Origin: JAIQFV01 sp041494885
Lineage (GTDB): Bacteria; Acidobacteriota; Terriglobia; JAIQFV01
NCBI GenBank assembly: GCA_041494885.1
Contig: JBGQBO010000003.1
Coordinates: 146,833 to 210,832, forward strand
DNA: 64,000 bases
Reading direction: 5' to 3'
Below the pieces are notes generated by a model. It had not been told where the DNA came from. It did not search any database and worked only from the letters and a program-made list of their open reading frames with translations. The position numbers and the translations under genes are program-made. This document shows positions 16,973-24,712 of the stretch, in pieces. Every line of letters begins with the position of its first letter. Position 1 is the first letter of the stretch.

Positions 16973-17545
16973 TCAATGGATGAGGCTGAGCTTCTCCAGC
17001 GGCCAGTAACAGAGTACGGCCTTCCCGTAAATGTTGCGTCGGGGCACAAGCCCCCACGAGCGGCTGTCGTTGGATGAATTCCGATGATCCCCCAGCACGT
17101 AAAAATGCTCGGAGCCCACCGTGATAGGCGGGTCATTCTCGGGGGCTTGGAATTTCCTGGGGATGTACGATTCCATCAGCTCCCGCCCGTTGATCATCAC
17201 CTTCCCATCCCGGATCTGAACTGTTTCGCCGGGCATGCCGATGACCCGCTTGATGAAAAAGCGTTGGGGGTCCAGGGGATAGGAGAATACAATTACATCA
17301 CCCCGCGCGATCGGTCTGAAACGGTAGATAAACTTATTGACGAAGATGCGTTCTTGATCCTCGATGCGAGGCAACATCGAGACTCCCTCCACTCGCACTG
17401 GCTGATAAAGGTAAACAATAATGACGAGGGCAAGGCCGACCGCTACAAGTAGATCACGCACCCAGGCATGGAGGTTGTTTGCGACACTTCTGGCGCCATT
17501 TTGTGAAGCCTTTTCAAGGGTAGATGGATCGTATTCAGGGGTCAT
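16973..17545 (-). CDS. lepB: Signal peptidase I
   Basis: 190 residues from MTPEYDPSTLEK at 17545; an in-frame ATG at 17581 is possible, and the longer frame to 17848 has no gene-like sequence. A single N-terminal membrane helix (about 31-48) is followed by the catalytic Ser56 in VEGVSMLP, Lys99 in RFFIKRVIGMPGE, and box E GDHRNSSNDSR. The enzyme removes signal peptides on the outer face of the inner membrane. It is divergent from larB (305 bp between starts). Confidence 0.93.
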   Translation of the reverse strand: MTPEYDPSTLEKASQNGARSVANNLHAWVRDLLVAVGLALVIIVYLYQPVRVEGVSMLPRIEDQERIFVNKFIYRFRPIARGDVIVFSYPLDPQRFFIKRVIGMPGETVQIRDGKVMINGRELMESYIPRKFQAPENDPPITVGSEHFYVLGDHRNSSNDSRSWGLVPRRNIYGKAVLCYWPLEKLSLIH

Positions 17546-17850
17546 CAAGGGCTCTAATTTTGAGTTCGATGGGGTAATCATGAAAGCGGGGAGCTCATCT
17601 CGAGGGGGATCGGTGGCTCCCCCCGGTGACATCCCCGACAGAATTTTTAGATTCATATAGCCACAAGGAATTGTCAAGTGGTTTGATGACTCGGAAGTCT
17701 CCCAGCCCTGCCTTAAGCCAGCGAGCATGCTTGTTTCCTCGCTTCGGATCCGATGGATCCTGTCCCGGGTCCGGCACTTGAGTGATGGAAATCCGCGAGG
17801 CATTTGATATACTCGTTCCTGAATAGACAATCGAATACTCTTGGGCAACC

Positions 17851-18597
17851 ATGACTCCAGCAGAGATTAAGCGGATCTTGGAGAAGGTCAAGGCGGGGCG
17901 GCTCGGTGTGAACGGAGCCATGGAGTCCTTGCGGAGGCTTCCCTTTGAGGATCTGGGTTTTGCGCGTATTGACCATCACCGCTCGTTGCGGGTAGGATTC
18001 CCCGAAGTGGTGTTGGGGCGCGGAAAATCGACGCAGCAAATCGTGGGCATCGTCCGTGGGATGTTAAGGAACACCCACAACATTCTCGTTACACGGACTG
18101 ATGAGACGACCTTTCGAGCGATCAGGAAAATATCGCGCCTTGCCGCGTTTCATCATGCCAGTGGCGCACTCACGATCATCAAAGACAAAAACATTCATGG
18201 ACGCGGGAAGATTCTGATCATTTCGGCAGGAACCTCGGACATGCCGATTGCCGAGGAGGCCCTGGTGACGGCGCGGGTGATGGGCAATAGCGTGGATGCG
18301 ATATTCGATTGCGGGGTCGCGGGCCTTCACCGCTTGCTTCAAGAAAGCCAGCGTCTTCGGGAGGCGCGGGTGATTATCTGTGTCGCCGGGATGGAAGGAG
18401 CATTGCCCAGTGTGGTCGGTGGCCTGGTCGCAGCCCCGGTCATTGCCGTTCCCACCTCGGTGGGCTATGGGGCGTCCTTTGGAGGGATAGCCGCCCTGCT
18501 GGGGATGTTGAATTCCTGCGCGTCCAATGTCACCGTCGTTAACATTGACAACGGGTTTGGCGCGGGGTACGTCGCCAGCGTCATCAATCGGTTGTGA
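17851..18597 (+). CDS. larB: LarB: pyridinium-3,5-biscarboxylic acid mononucleotide synthase (PurE-related)
   Basis: 248 residues. The C-terminal PurE-like domain (about 125-245) shows ISAGTSDMPIAEEA, VAGMEGALPSVVGG and NIDNGFGAGYVAS, the LarB/NCAIR-mutase-like signature. The N-terminal part has the GFPEVVLGRGKSTQQ motif. LarB carboxylates nicotinic acid adenine dinucleotide at the first step of nickel-pincer cofactor synthesis, used by lactate racemase and relatives. larC, larE and larA are absent from the window, so any pathway partners lie elsewhere. Confidence 0.9.
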   Translation: MTPAEIKRILEKVKAGRLGVNGAMESLRRLPFEDLGFARIDHHRSLRVGFPEVVLGRGKSTQQIVGIVRGMLRNTHNILVTRTDETTFRAIRKISRLAAFHHASGALTIIKDKNIHGRGKILIISAGTSDMPIAEEALVTARVMGNSVDAIFDCGVAGLHRLLQESQRLREARVIICVAGMEGALPSVVGGLVAAPVIAVPTSVGYGASFGGIAALLGMLNSCASNVTVVNIDNGFGAGYVASVINRL

Positions 18598-18636
18598 TAT
18601 GAACAGCAAAGATCCATCAGCCTAACGGGAGGTTAT

Positions 18637-19452
18637 ATGAACACAAAAACAATTCGAGACATTCACCTGTTGTTTCTGGGGGTTCTTCTGGTAGTGGCCG
18701 CAGCATCCGTCCTCCTGCTCTCCCATTCTGTAAAGATGGATGCAGCTCCGTACGACTCCAGGCTCGGTGTGCAATGGCAGGTGATCGAAGAAGGATGGAC
18801 GGGGGTGTGGGTCCGCCGCGGCGATTCGAGCACCTTCGATGGACAATGGACCATGCCGGGTCAGTCCGAGATACGCGGCGTCATCGAAATGCACGTGGAT
18901 AATCGTAATGTCCGGATGGCACGAACTGATCAGTACACCAATCAACATTGCGAATACCAAGGACAGATTTCAAGAGACTGGCGCACGGCGCAGGGTTGGC
19001 TGAGTTGCAACAACGGGCCGCGTGTCAACTGGAATGCCAACATCTACAAGCAGGGTGAGCGATTTCATGGGAACACCGAGGTCTTGAATCCACCCTCCCT
19101 ACCAGGGGTCAGAAGGGAAGGTCCCATTATCCCGCGGTACAACCAGGAACGCGGGAGCTGGAGTTACGACCTTACGGGCGCCTGGAGTTGCAATGACGGA
19201 GGGACATACTACCTCCGGCAACTGGGTGGCAACGTGTGGTGGTACGGCGAAGCCGCCAATGGTCAGTGGTCGAACATTTTTCATGGGGCATTGGATGGAG
19301 AATGGCTGGAGGGATTCTGGCTGGACGTTCCCAAGGGTCGCGATCGAAACAATGGAGGGATGCGCCTGCGTATTGACTCTCGCGACGAGTTCCATGCTGA
19401 ACAGAAGACGGGAGACGATTTTGGTGGCTCCCGGTGGCGACGGGTTCGCTGA
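18637..19452 (+). CDS. Exported Trp/Gly-rich beta-domain protein of unknown function
   Basis: 271 residues with an N-terminal hydrophobic helix (about 10-30) that looks like a signal anchor or signal peptide. The C-terminal domain (about 180-271) has the pattern TGAWSCNDGGTYYLRQLGGN, VWWYGE, WSNIFHGALDGE, GFWLDVPKG and GGSRWRRV. This WSNxFHG/DVPKG beta-rich repeat is one I recognise from other exported bacterial proteins, but I cannot name a function. An earlier, more divergent unit (GVWVRRGDSSTFDGQW at about 55-70) suggests two related beta domains. An ACGGGAGG-type site precedes the ATG. It follows larB by 39 bp. Confidence 0.75.
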   Translation: MNTKTIRDIHLLFLGVLLVVAAASVLLLSHSVKMDAAPYDSRLGVQWQVIEEGWTGVWVRRGDSSTFDGQWTMPGQSEIRGVIEMHVDNRNVRMARTDQYTNQHCEYQGQISRDWRTAQGWLSCNNGPRVNWNANIYKQGERFHGNTEVLNPPSLPGVRREGPIIPRYNQERGSWSYDLTGAWSCNDGGTYYLRQLGGNVWWYGEAANGQWSNIFHGALDGEWLEGFWLDVPKGRDRNNGGMRLRIDSRDEFHAEQKTGDDFGGSRWRRVR

Positions 19453-19852
19453 AACCCGGCCGGCTTTTTGTGGCCTGCCGTCCGGCAAACGTTGCGAGGG
19501 AAACTCCCTCCTGGGAGGAGAAGGGCGCGCGCTTCGAGCCGGATGGCTGAAAGGGAACCCCCTCACGAGGATGCTGTTCTCTCAGGACCACCCTTTATCT
19601 CAACGTCCCTCTTCCGCGGCAACCCTGCGTTGACGTTGCCAAAATGGCTGTGTTATAAACGCTTGTTTACCCGTGTATGGATCCGCTTTTCCATGCCGAT
19701 AAACTCTTGAAATCCCTGATTCCCGAAGCTTCAGGTTTGCTGGCCCTGCCCCGTTCTGCCCGGGTTGATCTATTCCTGATTCAAGCCACAGGGAGTGGAG
19801 ACGCGGTGGCCACCCGTTCTCCGCGTCACACATTCCATAGGACCTATAACTT
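19453..19852. other. Intergenic region before the acyl-CoA dehydrogenase
   Basis: Four hundred bases with only short unconvincing frames. A GC-rich CCCGGCCGGC followed by TTTTTG just after the upstream stop (about 19456-19470) could be a weak terminator. No RNA gene or repeat was recognised. Confidence 0.4.
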
Positions 19853-20998
19853 ATGAATTTTGACCTGAATGATGAACAGCGGCAAGTCCAAAAAACAGTG
19901 CAGGAGTTCACGAGGGCGGAGATCGCGCCTCATGTCATGAAATGGGATGAAGCCCAGGAATTTCCACGGGAGATCATGCGAAAGCTCGGCGAACTCGGGT
20001 TTTTGGGCACTGTTTTTCCGCCGGAATACGGCGGCGCGGGAATGGGGTATCAAGAGTATGTGATCCTCATCGAAGAGTTGGGTCGAGTGGATGGTTCAAT
20101 TGGGTTAAGCGTTGCAGCCCATAATTCGTTATGTTGCGGCCACATCTACCTGATGGGCAACGAAGAGCAAAAAAAGAAGTTCCTGGTCCCCCTTGCTCGC
20201 GGAGAGAAAATCGGGGCGTGGGGACTTACGGAATCGGAAGCAGGGAGTGACGCAGGAGGGACGAAGACCACCGCGGTCCGCCATGGCAACTTTTATGTTT
20301 TGAACGGGGCGAAGACCTTTACCACTCACGGGAGTGTGGGTGATTTTTGCGTGGCCATGGCCGTGACAGACGTCTCAAAAGGCCACAAAGGAATTTCGGC
20401 GTTTGTGATCGAGAAGGGAACTCCTGGTTTTCATGCGGGAAAACATGAAAACAAACTCGGGATGCGGGCCAGCGATACTTCCGAAGTCATCTTTGAGGAT
20501 TGTCGGGTGCCGGTGGAAAACCGTTTGGGTGAAGAGGGTGAAGGATTTACGGGAAGCTTGCGGGTGTTGGATGGGGGGCGCATCTCCATTGCGGCCCTTG
20601 CTCTCGGGATGGCCCAGGGGGCGCTGGACGTCTCGCTGAAATACTCGAAGCAGCGGCGACAGTTTGGGAAGCCGATCAGCGAGTTCCAGGCGATCCAATG
20701 GAAACTCGCCGACATGGCCACGGAAATTGACGCCGCAAGGTACCTCACCTACCGGGCGGCTTGGATGTATGACCAAAGGAGGAAAACCACTCTGGAATCG
20801 TCCATGGCCAAGCTATATGCCAGTGAGGTGGCGGTCCGAGCCGCCAATGAGGCGGTTCAGATTCACGGCGGATACGGTTTCATCAAAGACTATCCGGCAG
20901 AAAAGTTTTACCGGGATGCCAAGCTATGTACCATCGGTGAAGGGACCAGCGAGATTCAACGCATGGTGATTGCCAGGGAGTTGTTGAAGAAGATCTAG
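19853..20998 (+). CDS. Acyl-CoA dehydrogenase
   Basis: 381 residues, the standard size. Acyl-CoA dehydrogenase signature 1 is present as GLTESEAGSDAGG and signature 2 as QIHGGYGFIKDYPAEKFYRD. The catalytic Glu is expected in CTIGEGTSEIQRMVIARELL. It oxidises short- or medium-chain (or branched) acyl-CoA with FAD and electron transfer flavoprotein. It is upstream of meaB and methylmalonyl-CoA epimerase, separated by heptamer element C, so a role in branched-chain or propionate-yielding degradation is likely. Chain specificity cannot be read. Confidence 0.94.
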   Translation: MNFDLNDEQRQVQKTVQEFTRAEIAPHVMKWDEAQEFPREIMRKLGELGFLGTVFPPEYGGAGMGYQEYVILIEELGRVDGSIGLSVAAHNSLCCGHIYLMGNEEQKKKFLVPLARGEKIGAWGLTESEAGSDAGGTKTTAVRHGNFYVLNGAKTFTTHGSVGDFCVAMAVTDVSKGHKGISAFVIEKGTPGFHAGKHENKLGMRASDTSEVIFEDCRVPVENRLGEEGEGFTGSLRVLDGGRISIAALALGMAQGALDVSLKYSKQRRQFGKPISEFQAIQWKLADMATEIDAARYLTYRAAWMYDQRRKTTLESSMAKLYASEVAVRAANEAVQIHGGYGFIKDYPAEKFYRDAKLCTIGEGTSEIQRMVIARELLKKI

Positions 20999-21000
20999 TT

Positions 21001-21173
21001 CTCAGTTGTAAGAATAGTTCTCAGTTCTCAGTTGTCAGTTGTCAGATGAACCGAATCATGCTCCGTTAATGCTCAAAGACAATTGGTGTGTGGAATGTTT
21101 CATTGCGTTACCAAGCGGAGAAATTGACTCAAGTCTTTAGCTGGCAACTGACAACTGAGAACTGACAACTGAC
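21001..21173. repeat. Heptamer-array element C: inverted 7-bp arrays around a unique core
   Basis: Left array 21001-21047 contains CTCAGTT, a diverged stretch, then CTCAGTT twice, GTCAGTT and GTCAGAT. Right array 21146-21173 is AACTGAC, AACTGAG, AACTGAC, AACTGAC, the inverse complement of the same unit. The core (about 98 bp) is not coding. The left array begins 3 bp after the acyl-CoA dehydrogenase stop and the right array ends 2 bp before the meaB ATG, so the element occupies the whole intergenic space. Confidence 0.75.
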
Positions 21174-21175
21174 CT

Positions 21176-22147
21176 ATGCCCATCGACATCGACAAGCTGC
21201 TTCAAAGCGATCCCAGAACTGTTGCCCGGGCCCTCACTTGTATTGAAAGTGACCGCGATGGCACCGCGGTTATCCTGAAGTCGATTTTTCCCCACACGGG
21301 CCGTGCCTTTGTGGTGGGGGTGACCGGAGCGCCCGGCTCCGGAAAAAGTACACTGGTCGATCGTCTCGCACGGCACTATCTGACTGGGCAGAAGAAGTCG
21401 GTGGGGATTGTGGCCGTGGATCCCACCAGCCCGTTTACGGGCGGGGCCATCCTGGGCGACCGCATTCGAATGCAGAGCGTCGCGCTGGACGAAGGAATTT
21501 TCATTCGGAGCATGGCGACGCGCGGCTTCCTCGGAGGGCTTTCACGCGCCACCCACGACGCGGTTTCGGTATTGGATGCGGCAAAGAAGGAAGTCATCCT
21601 GGTGGAAACTGTCGGTGTCGGCCAGGACGAAATCGACGTGATTAAGCTGGCCCATGTTAACCTGGTTTTGTTGGTTCCGGGAATGGGTGATGATATCCAG
21701 GCAATCAAGGCGGGAATTATGGAGATTGCCGATGTGTTTGTCATCAACAAAGCCGACCGCGAGGGGGTTGAAAGGATCGAATCTCAATTACAGGCGATGC
21801 TTTCCATTTCGCCACGCCCCGACGGCTGGGTGCCTCCCATCGTCCGCACGATTGCGACATTGAACGAGGGAACCGTCCAGCTCGCAACAGCCGTTGAGTC
21901 CTATTCCAAGTTTGCCAAAGGTTCTCCGATGTTTCTGCAAAAAAGGCGCAGTCATACGCGCGAACGATTGCTCGAACTTCTGAGTGAGCAACTGGTGGGC
22001 AGGGTGGTTGACGAGCATCTGGAAAATGGCACCTTCGAACGCTATGTGGATCAGGTGGCCTCACGACAGAGCGACCCCTATTCCGTGGTGGAAGAGATCA
22101 TTACGGACTTTTGCGGGAAATCCGCGCGGGACCGGGAAGGGACTTGA
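21176..22147 (+). CDS. meaB: MeaB/ArgK-type G3E GTPase, methylmalonyl-CoA mutase chaperone
   Basis: 323 residues. Walker A GAPGSGKST at 51-59, a switch region ETVGVGQDEIDV, the NKAD guanine-specificity motif (INKADREG) and SPRPDGWVPPI typical of MeaB. These GTPases load and protect the adenosylcobalamin cofactor of methylmalonyl-CoA mutase. No Shine-Dalgarno sequence is visible because the right array of repeat element C directly abuts the start codon. It is 3 bp from the methylmalonyl-CoA epimerase gene, giving a consistent propionate/methylmalonyl module, though no mutase gene is in the window. Confidence 0.95.
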   Translation: MPIDIDKLLQSDPRTVARALTCIESDRDGTAVILKSIFPHTGRAFVVGVTGAPGSGKSTLVDRLARHYLTGQKKSVGIVAVDPTSPFTGGAILGDRIRMQSVALDEGIFIRSMATRGFLGGLSRATHDAVSVLDAAKKEVILVETVGVGQDEIDVIKLAHVNLVLLVPGMGDDIQAIKAGIMEIADVFVINKADREGVERIESQLQAMLSISPRPDGWVPPIVRTIATLNEGTVQLATAVESYSKFAKGSPMFLQKRRSHTRERLLELLSEQLVGRVVDEHLENGTFERYVDQVASRQSDPYSVVEEIITDFCGKSARDREGT

Positions 22148-22150
22148 GTT

Positions 22151-22558
22151 ATGAAGATCCTGCGCATCAGCCATGTGGGGATAGCCGTGAATTCACTGGA
22201 CCAGGCGAGCCGGTTTTATACGGAGTCGCTGGGGATTCCCCTGAAGGGACGAGAAACTGTCGGAGAGCAAAAAGTGGCGGTGGCGATGCACCCTTTGGGT
22301 GAGAGCCGCATCGAATTGCTCGAACCGACGGACCCGCTTTCACCCATCGCCAAATTCCTGAATAAGCGTGGTGAGGGGATGCATCATCTCTGCCTTGAGG
22401 TGGAAGATCTGGAGGCCTGGCTCAGGGAGCTCAAGGCTCGGGGGGTTCGTTTAATCGATGAGACCCCCAGGACAGGCGCCGGAGGCTGCAAGGTGGCATT
22501 CATCCATCCGGAATCGACCCACGGTGTGCTCATCGAACTTAATGAGGAAGCTAAATAA
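22151..22558 (+). CDS. mce: Methylmalonyl-CoA epimerase
   Basis: 135 residues of the vicinal-oxygen-chelate (glyoxalase) fold. Metal ligands are expected in ISHVGIAV (His), GMHHLCLEVED (His) and VLIELNEEA (Glu). The sequence around RGEGMHHLCLEVED and FIHPESTHGVLIEL is typical of the epimerase. It interconverts (R)- and (S)-methylmalonyl-CoA. It starts 3 bp after meaB and its stop abuts the next ATG with no gap. Confidence 0.94.
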   Translation: MKILRISHVGIAVNSLDQASRFYTESLGIPLKGRETVGEQKVAVAMHPLGESRIELLEPTDPLSPIAKFLNKRGEGMHHLCLEVEDLEAWLRELKARGVRLIDETPRTGAGGCKVAFIHPESTHGVLIELNEEAK

Positions 22559-23590
22559 ATGAAACATATAAATTCCATTCGACGTTGGAGTGTCCTTTTC
22601 CTGACGGTCCTTATTTTCACCGGCGCGGAATTGTCACGGGGGGCGCAAGATCCCGCGCGTGATTCAACCCCGGCGAAGACAGATCAACCCCCCCAGAAGG
22701 TCGAGAGCCAAACCGACCCTGTGGTGATTTCCCTTGATGACCAGAGGATCAAGGCAAGTGAGTTCAAGCAAATCCTGTCACACCTCCCGCTGCAACAACG
22801 TAGTCAGTATGAGGGGCCGGGGGGCGCCAGGGCCTTTGCAGAATACCTCGGCCAGATCCTTGTGTTGAGCCGGGGAGCAGAACAGGAGAACCTCGACCGG
22901 AATCCTGATACTGCGGTCCAACTGAAATTCGCCCGCGCCCAGGTCCTCGCCATTGCGGAGCAGCAGGCCATCCTCAATCGAGTGTGGGTCAGTGATGAGG
23001 AAGTGAAAAAGTATTACGATCAGAATCAGAATCAATTCGTGCAGTTGCACCTGCTGCATATTTCCCTTCGACTGACGGGATCAGATGTGCAACAAGGTAC
23101 CCGGATTCGGAAAGGGTTGGAAGAAGTACGCCAGCGCGCGATGAAGGGAGAGGACTTCAGGGCTTTGGCCCGGGAGTTTTCAAAAGATAGTGATGCGCGG
23201 GCAGGTGGGGACCTGGGCTTTCGGGGGAAGGGAAGGTTCGGTGAAGCAGTGGATTCAGTCGTTTTCCGATTGAAGCCTGGAGAAATCAGCGACGTGTTTG
23301 TGGCACCTGGCGCTATCCATCTTTTCAAAGCATTAGAGGAACGGCCGCAGCCTCTCGCTGAAGCGCGCGGAGTGATTGTCGAAACCCTTAAGAACCGGAT
23401 TTTGCAGGCGTCCATCACGAGCCTGATTCACGAGGTGCGCCCTTCAGTGAATGAAGAATATTTCGCCCGGGAGGGTGGAGATGCGTCCGCCGGGATGCCC
23501 ATGACCGTGCAAATTGAGAAGAACGGGAAGCCCGTGGGTGGCCCCAAAGTGATTTCGCCCTCTTCCCCGACGAAAGAGAAGAAAAAGTGA
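22559..23590 (+). CDS. Exported parvulin-type peptidyl-prolyl cis-trans isomerase
   Basis: 343 residues with an N-terminal signal peptide (about 1-29). A SurA-like N-terminal helical region (about 55-165) precedes a parvulin domain (about 165-265: LLHISLRLTG, LAREFSKDSDARAGGDLGFRGKGRF, VFRLKPGEISDVF). The C-terminus is charged, ending in a Lys-rich tail. It probably folds envelope proteins. Its ATG follows the mce stop directly, so it is the last main gene of the meaB-mce run, or it is followed by the overlapping 44-codon frame. Confidence 0.9.
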   Translation: MKHINSIRRWSVLFLTVLIFTGAELSRGAQDPARDSTPAKTDQPPQKVESQTDPVVISLDDQRIKASEFKQILSHLPLQQRSQYEGPGGARAFAEYLGQILVLSRGAEQENLDRNPDTAVQLKFARAQVLAIAEQQAILNRVWVSDEEVKKYYDQNQNQFVQLHLLHISLRLTGSDVQQGTRIRKGLEEVRQRAMKGEDFRALAREFSKDSDARAGGDLGFRGKGRFGEAVDSVVFRLKPGEISDVFVAPGAIHLFKALEERPQPLAEARGVIVETLKNRILQASITSLIHEVRPSVNEEYFAREGGDASAGMPMTVQIEKNGKPVGGPKVISPSSPTKEKKK

Positions 23591-23721
23591 CTTCAAGCGC
23601 CGCCCTGATTGATGCGCCCAAGCAAGAGGACTGGCTGCGCATGTTTTGTCACGACGTGCAATACCTCATGGACTTGCTGGTGGAGCAAGACGGAAATATC
23701 ATGGCCGAGCCGGCCGAGTAA
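23587..23721 (+). CDS. Small 44-residue ORF overlapping the parvulin stop (GTGA)
   Basis: GTG at 23587 overlaps the TGA of the parvulin gene by 4 nt (GTGA) and opens a 44-codon frame ending TAA at 23721. The product is acidic (QEDWLRMFCHDVQYLMDLLV then EQDGN) with no recognised domain. Support is the translational-coupling overlap and the amphipathic composition. It is too short for confident calling. Confidence 0.35.
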   Translation: MTSSAALIDAPKQEDWLRMFCHDVQYLMDLLVEQDGNIMAEPAE

Positions 23722-23793
23722 GATTTTCACGCCGGGCAGTTCGCCAAAGCAAGCTGCCAATTCGAACCTAAATTCCTGAACTCAAGGCCCATC

Positions 23794-24705
23794 ATGCCCG
23801 CCCACAAAGCAAAATCAAGGTCTCGAAATCAAGGGAGACGATCAGAAGAAGTCCGGATTGGAGTCATCGGGGGCAGCGGTCTCTACGAGATGGCCGGGCT
23901 CTCCGATAAGAATGAAGTCTCGGTCTCAACGCCTTTTGGCAAGCCCTCGGATCAATTTGTTATTGGGACGCTCAGCGGTCGGAGGGTGGCCTTTCTGGCC
24001 CGGCACGGGCGCGGTCATCGACTCATGCCGACTGAAATCAACTTCCGCGCAAACATCTATGCCATGAAAAAGCTGGGGGTGGAACGCATCATTTCGGCTA
24101 GCGCCGTGGGGTCTCTTAAAGAAGAGCACAAACCGCTGGATATCCTGCTGCCGGACCAGTTTTTCGATCGTACACGTCACCGTGAAGGCGAAACCTTTTT
24201 TGGGAATGGGCTGGCCGCACACATCTCCTTCGCCGATCCGGTTTGCCCTCAACTCGGAGACGTTCTGGAATCGTCCGCCCGCAGGGAGTCGGTTTCGATT
24301 CATCGCGGCGGAACATATTTATGCATGGAAGGTCCGGCCTTCTCAACAAAGGCGGAGTCAAATGTTTACCGGAGCTGGGGGATGGATGTTATTGGGATGA
24401 CCAATCTGCAGGAAGCCAAGCTGGCCCGGGAAGCCGAGATCTGTTACGCCACTCTGGCGCTGGTGACGGACTACGACTGCTGGCACCCCGACCATGATGC
24501 CGTCACTGTGACACAGATCATCGATAACCTGGTTCGCAACGCGACCCAGGCTCAGACGGTCATTTCCGCCGCCGTGGCCACCCTGCCCGCGGAACGGACA
24601 TGCAAGTGTGGCTCAGCGCTGTCGCACGCGTTGATCACCGATCCCCAGAAAATTCATCCGGCAACGCGACGCAAACTGGACTTGCTAGTGAAAAAATACC
24701 TCTAA
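23794..24705 (+). CDS. mtnP: S-methyl-5'-thioadenosine phosphorylase
   Basis: 303 residues. PNP-family motifs: IGVIGGSGLYEM, FLARHGRGHRLMP, and TYLCMEGPAFSTKAES. The TDYDCWHPDHDAV segment is the substrate-discriminating region typical of MTA phosphorylases rather than purine nucleoside phosphorylases. It splits methylthioadenosine, made by polyamine or quorum-signal synthesis, into adenine and methylthioribose 1-phosphate. The N-terminal 20 residues (basic, MPAHKAKSRSRNQGRRSEE) are an extension; a later start is possible. Confidence 0.93.
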   Translation: MPAHKAKSRSRNQGRRSEEVRIGVIGGSGLYEMAGLSDKNEVSVSTPFGKPSDQFVIGTLSGRRVAFLARHGRGHRLMPTEINFRANIYAMKKLGVERIISASAVGSLKEEHKPLDILLPDQFFDRTRHREGETFFGNGLAAHISFADPVCPQLGDVLESSARRESVSIHRGGTYLCMEGPAFSTKAESNVYRSWGMDVIGMTNLQEAKLAREAEICYATLALVTDYDCWHPDHDAVTVTQIIDNLVRNATQAQTVISAAVATLPAERTCKCGSALSHALITDPQKIHPATRRKLDLLVKKYL

Positions 24706-24712
24706 ACCCGCT

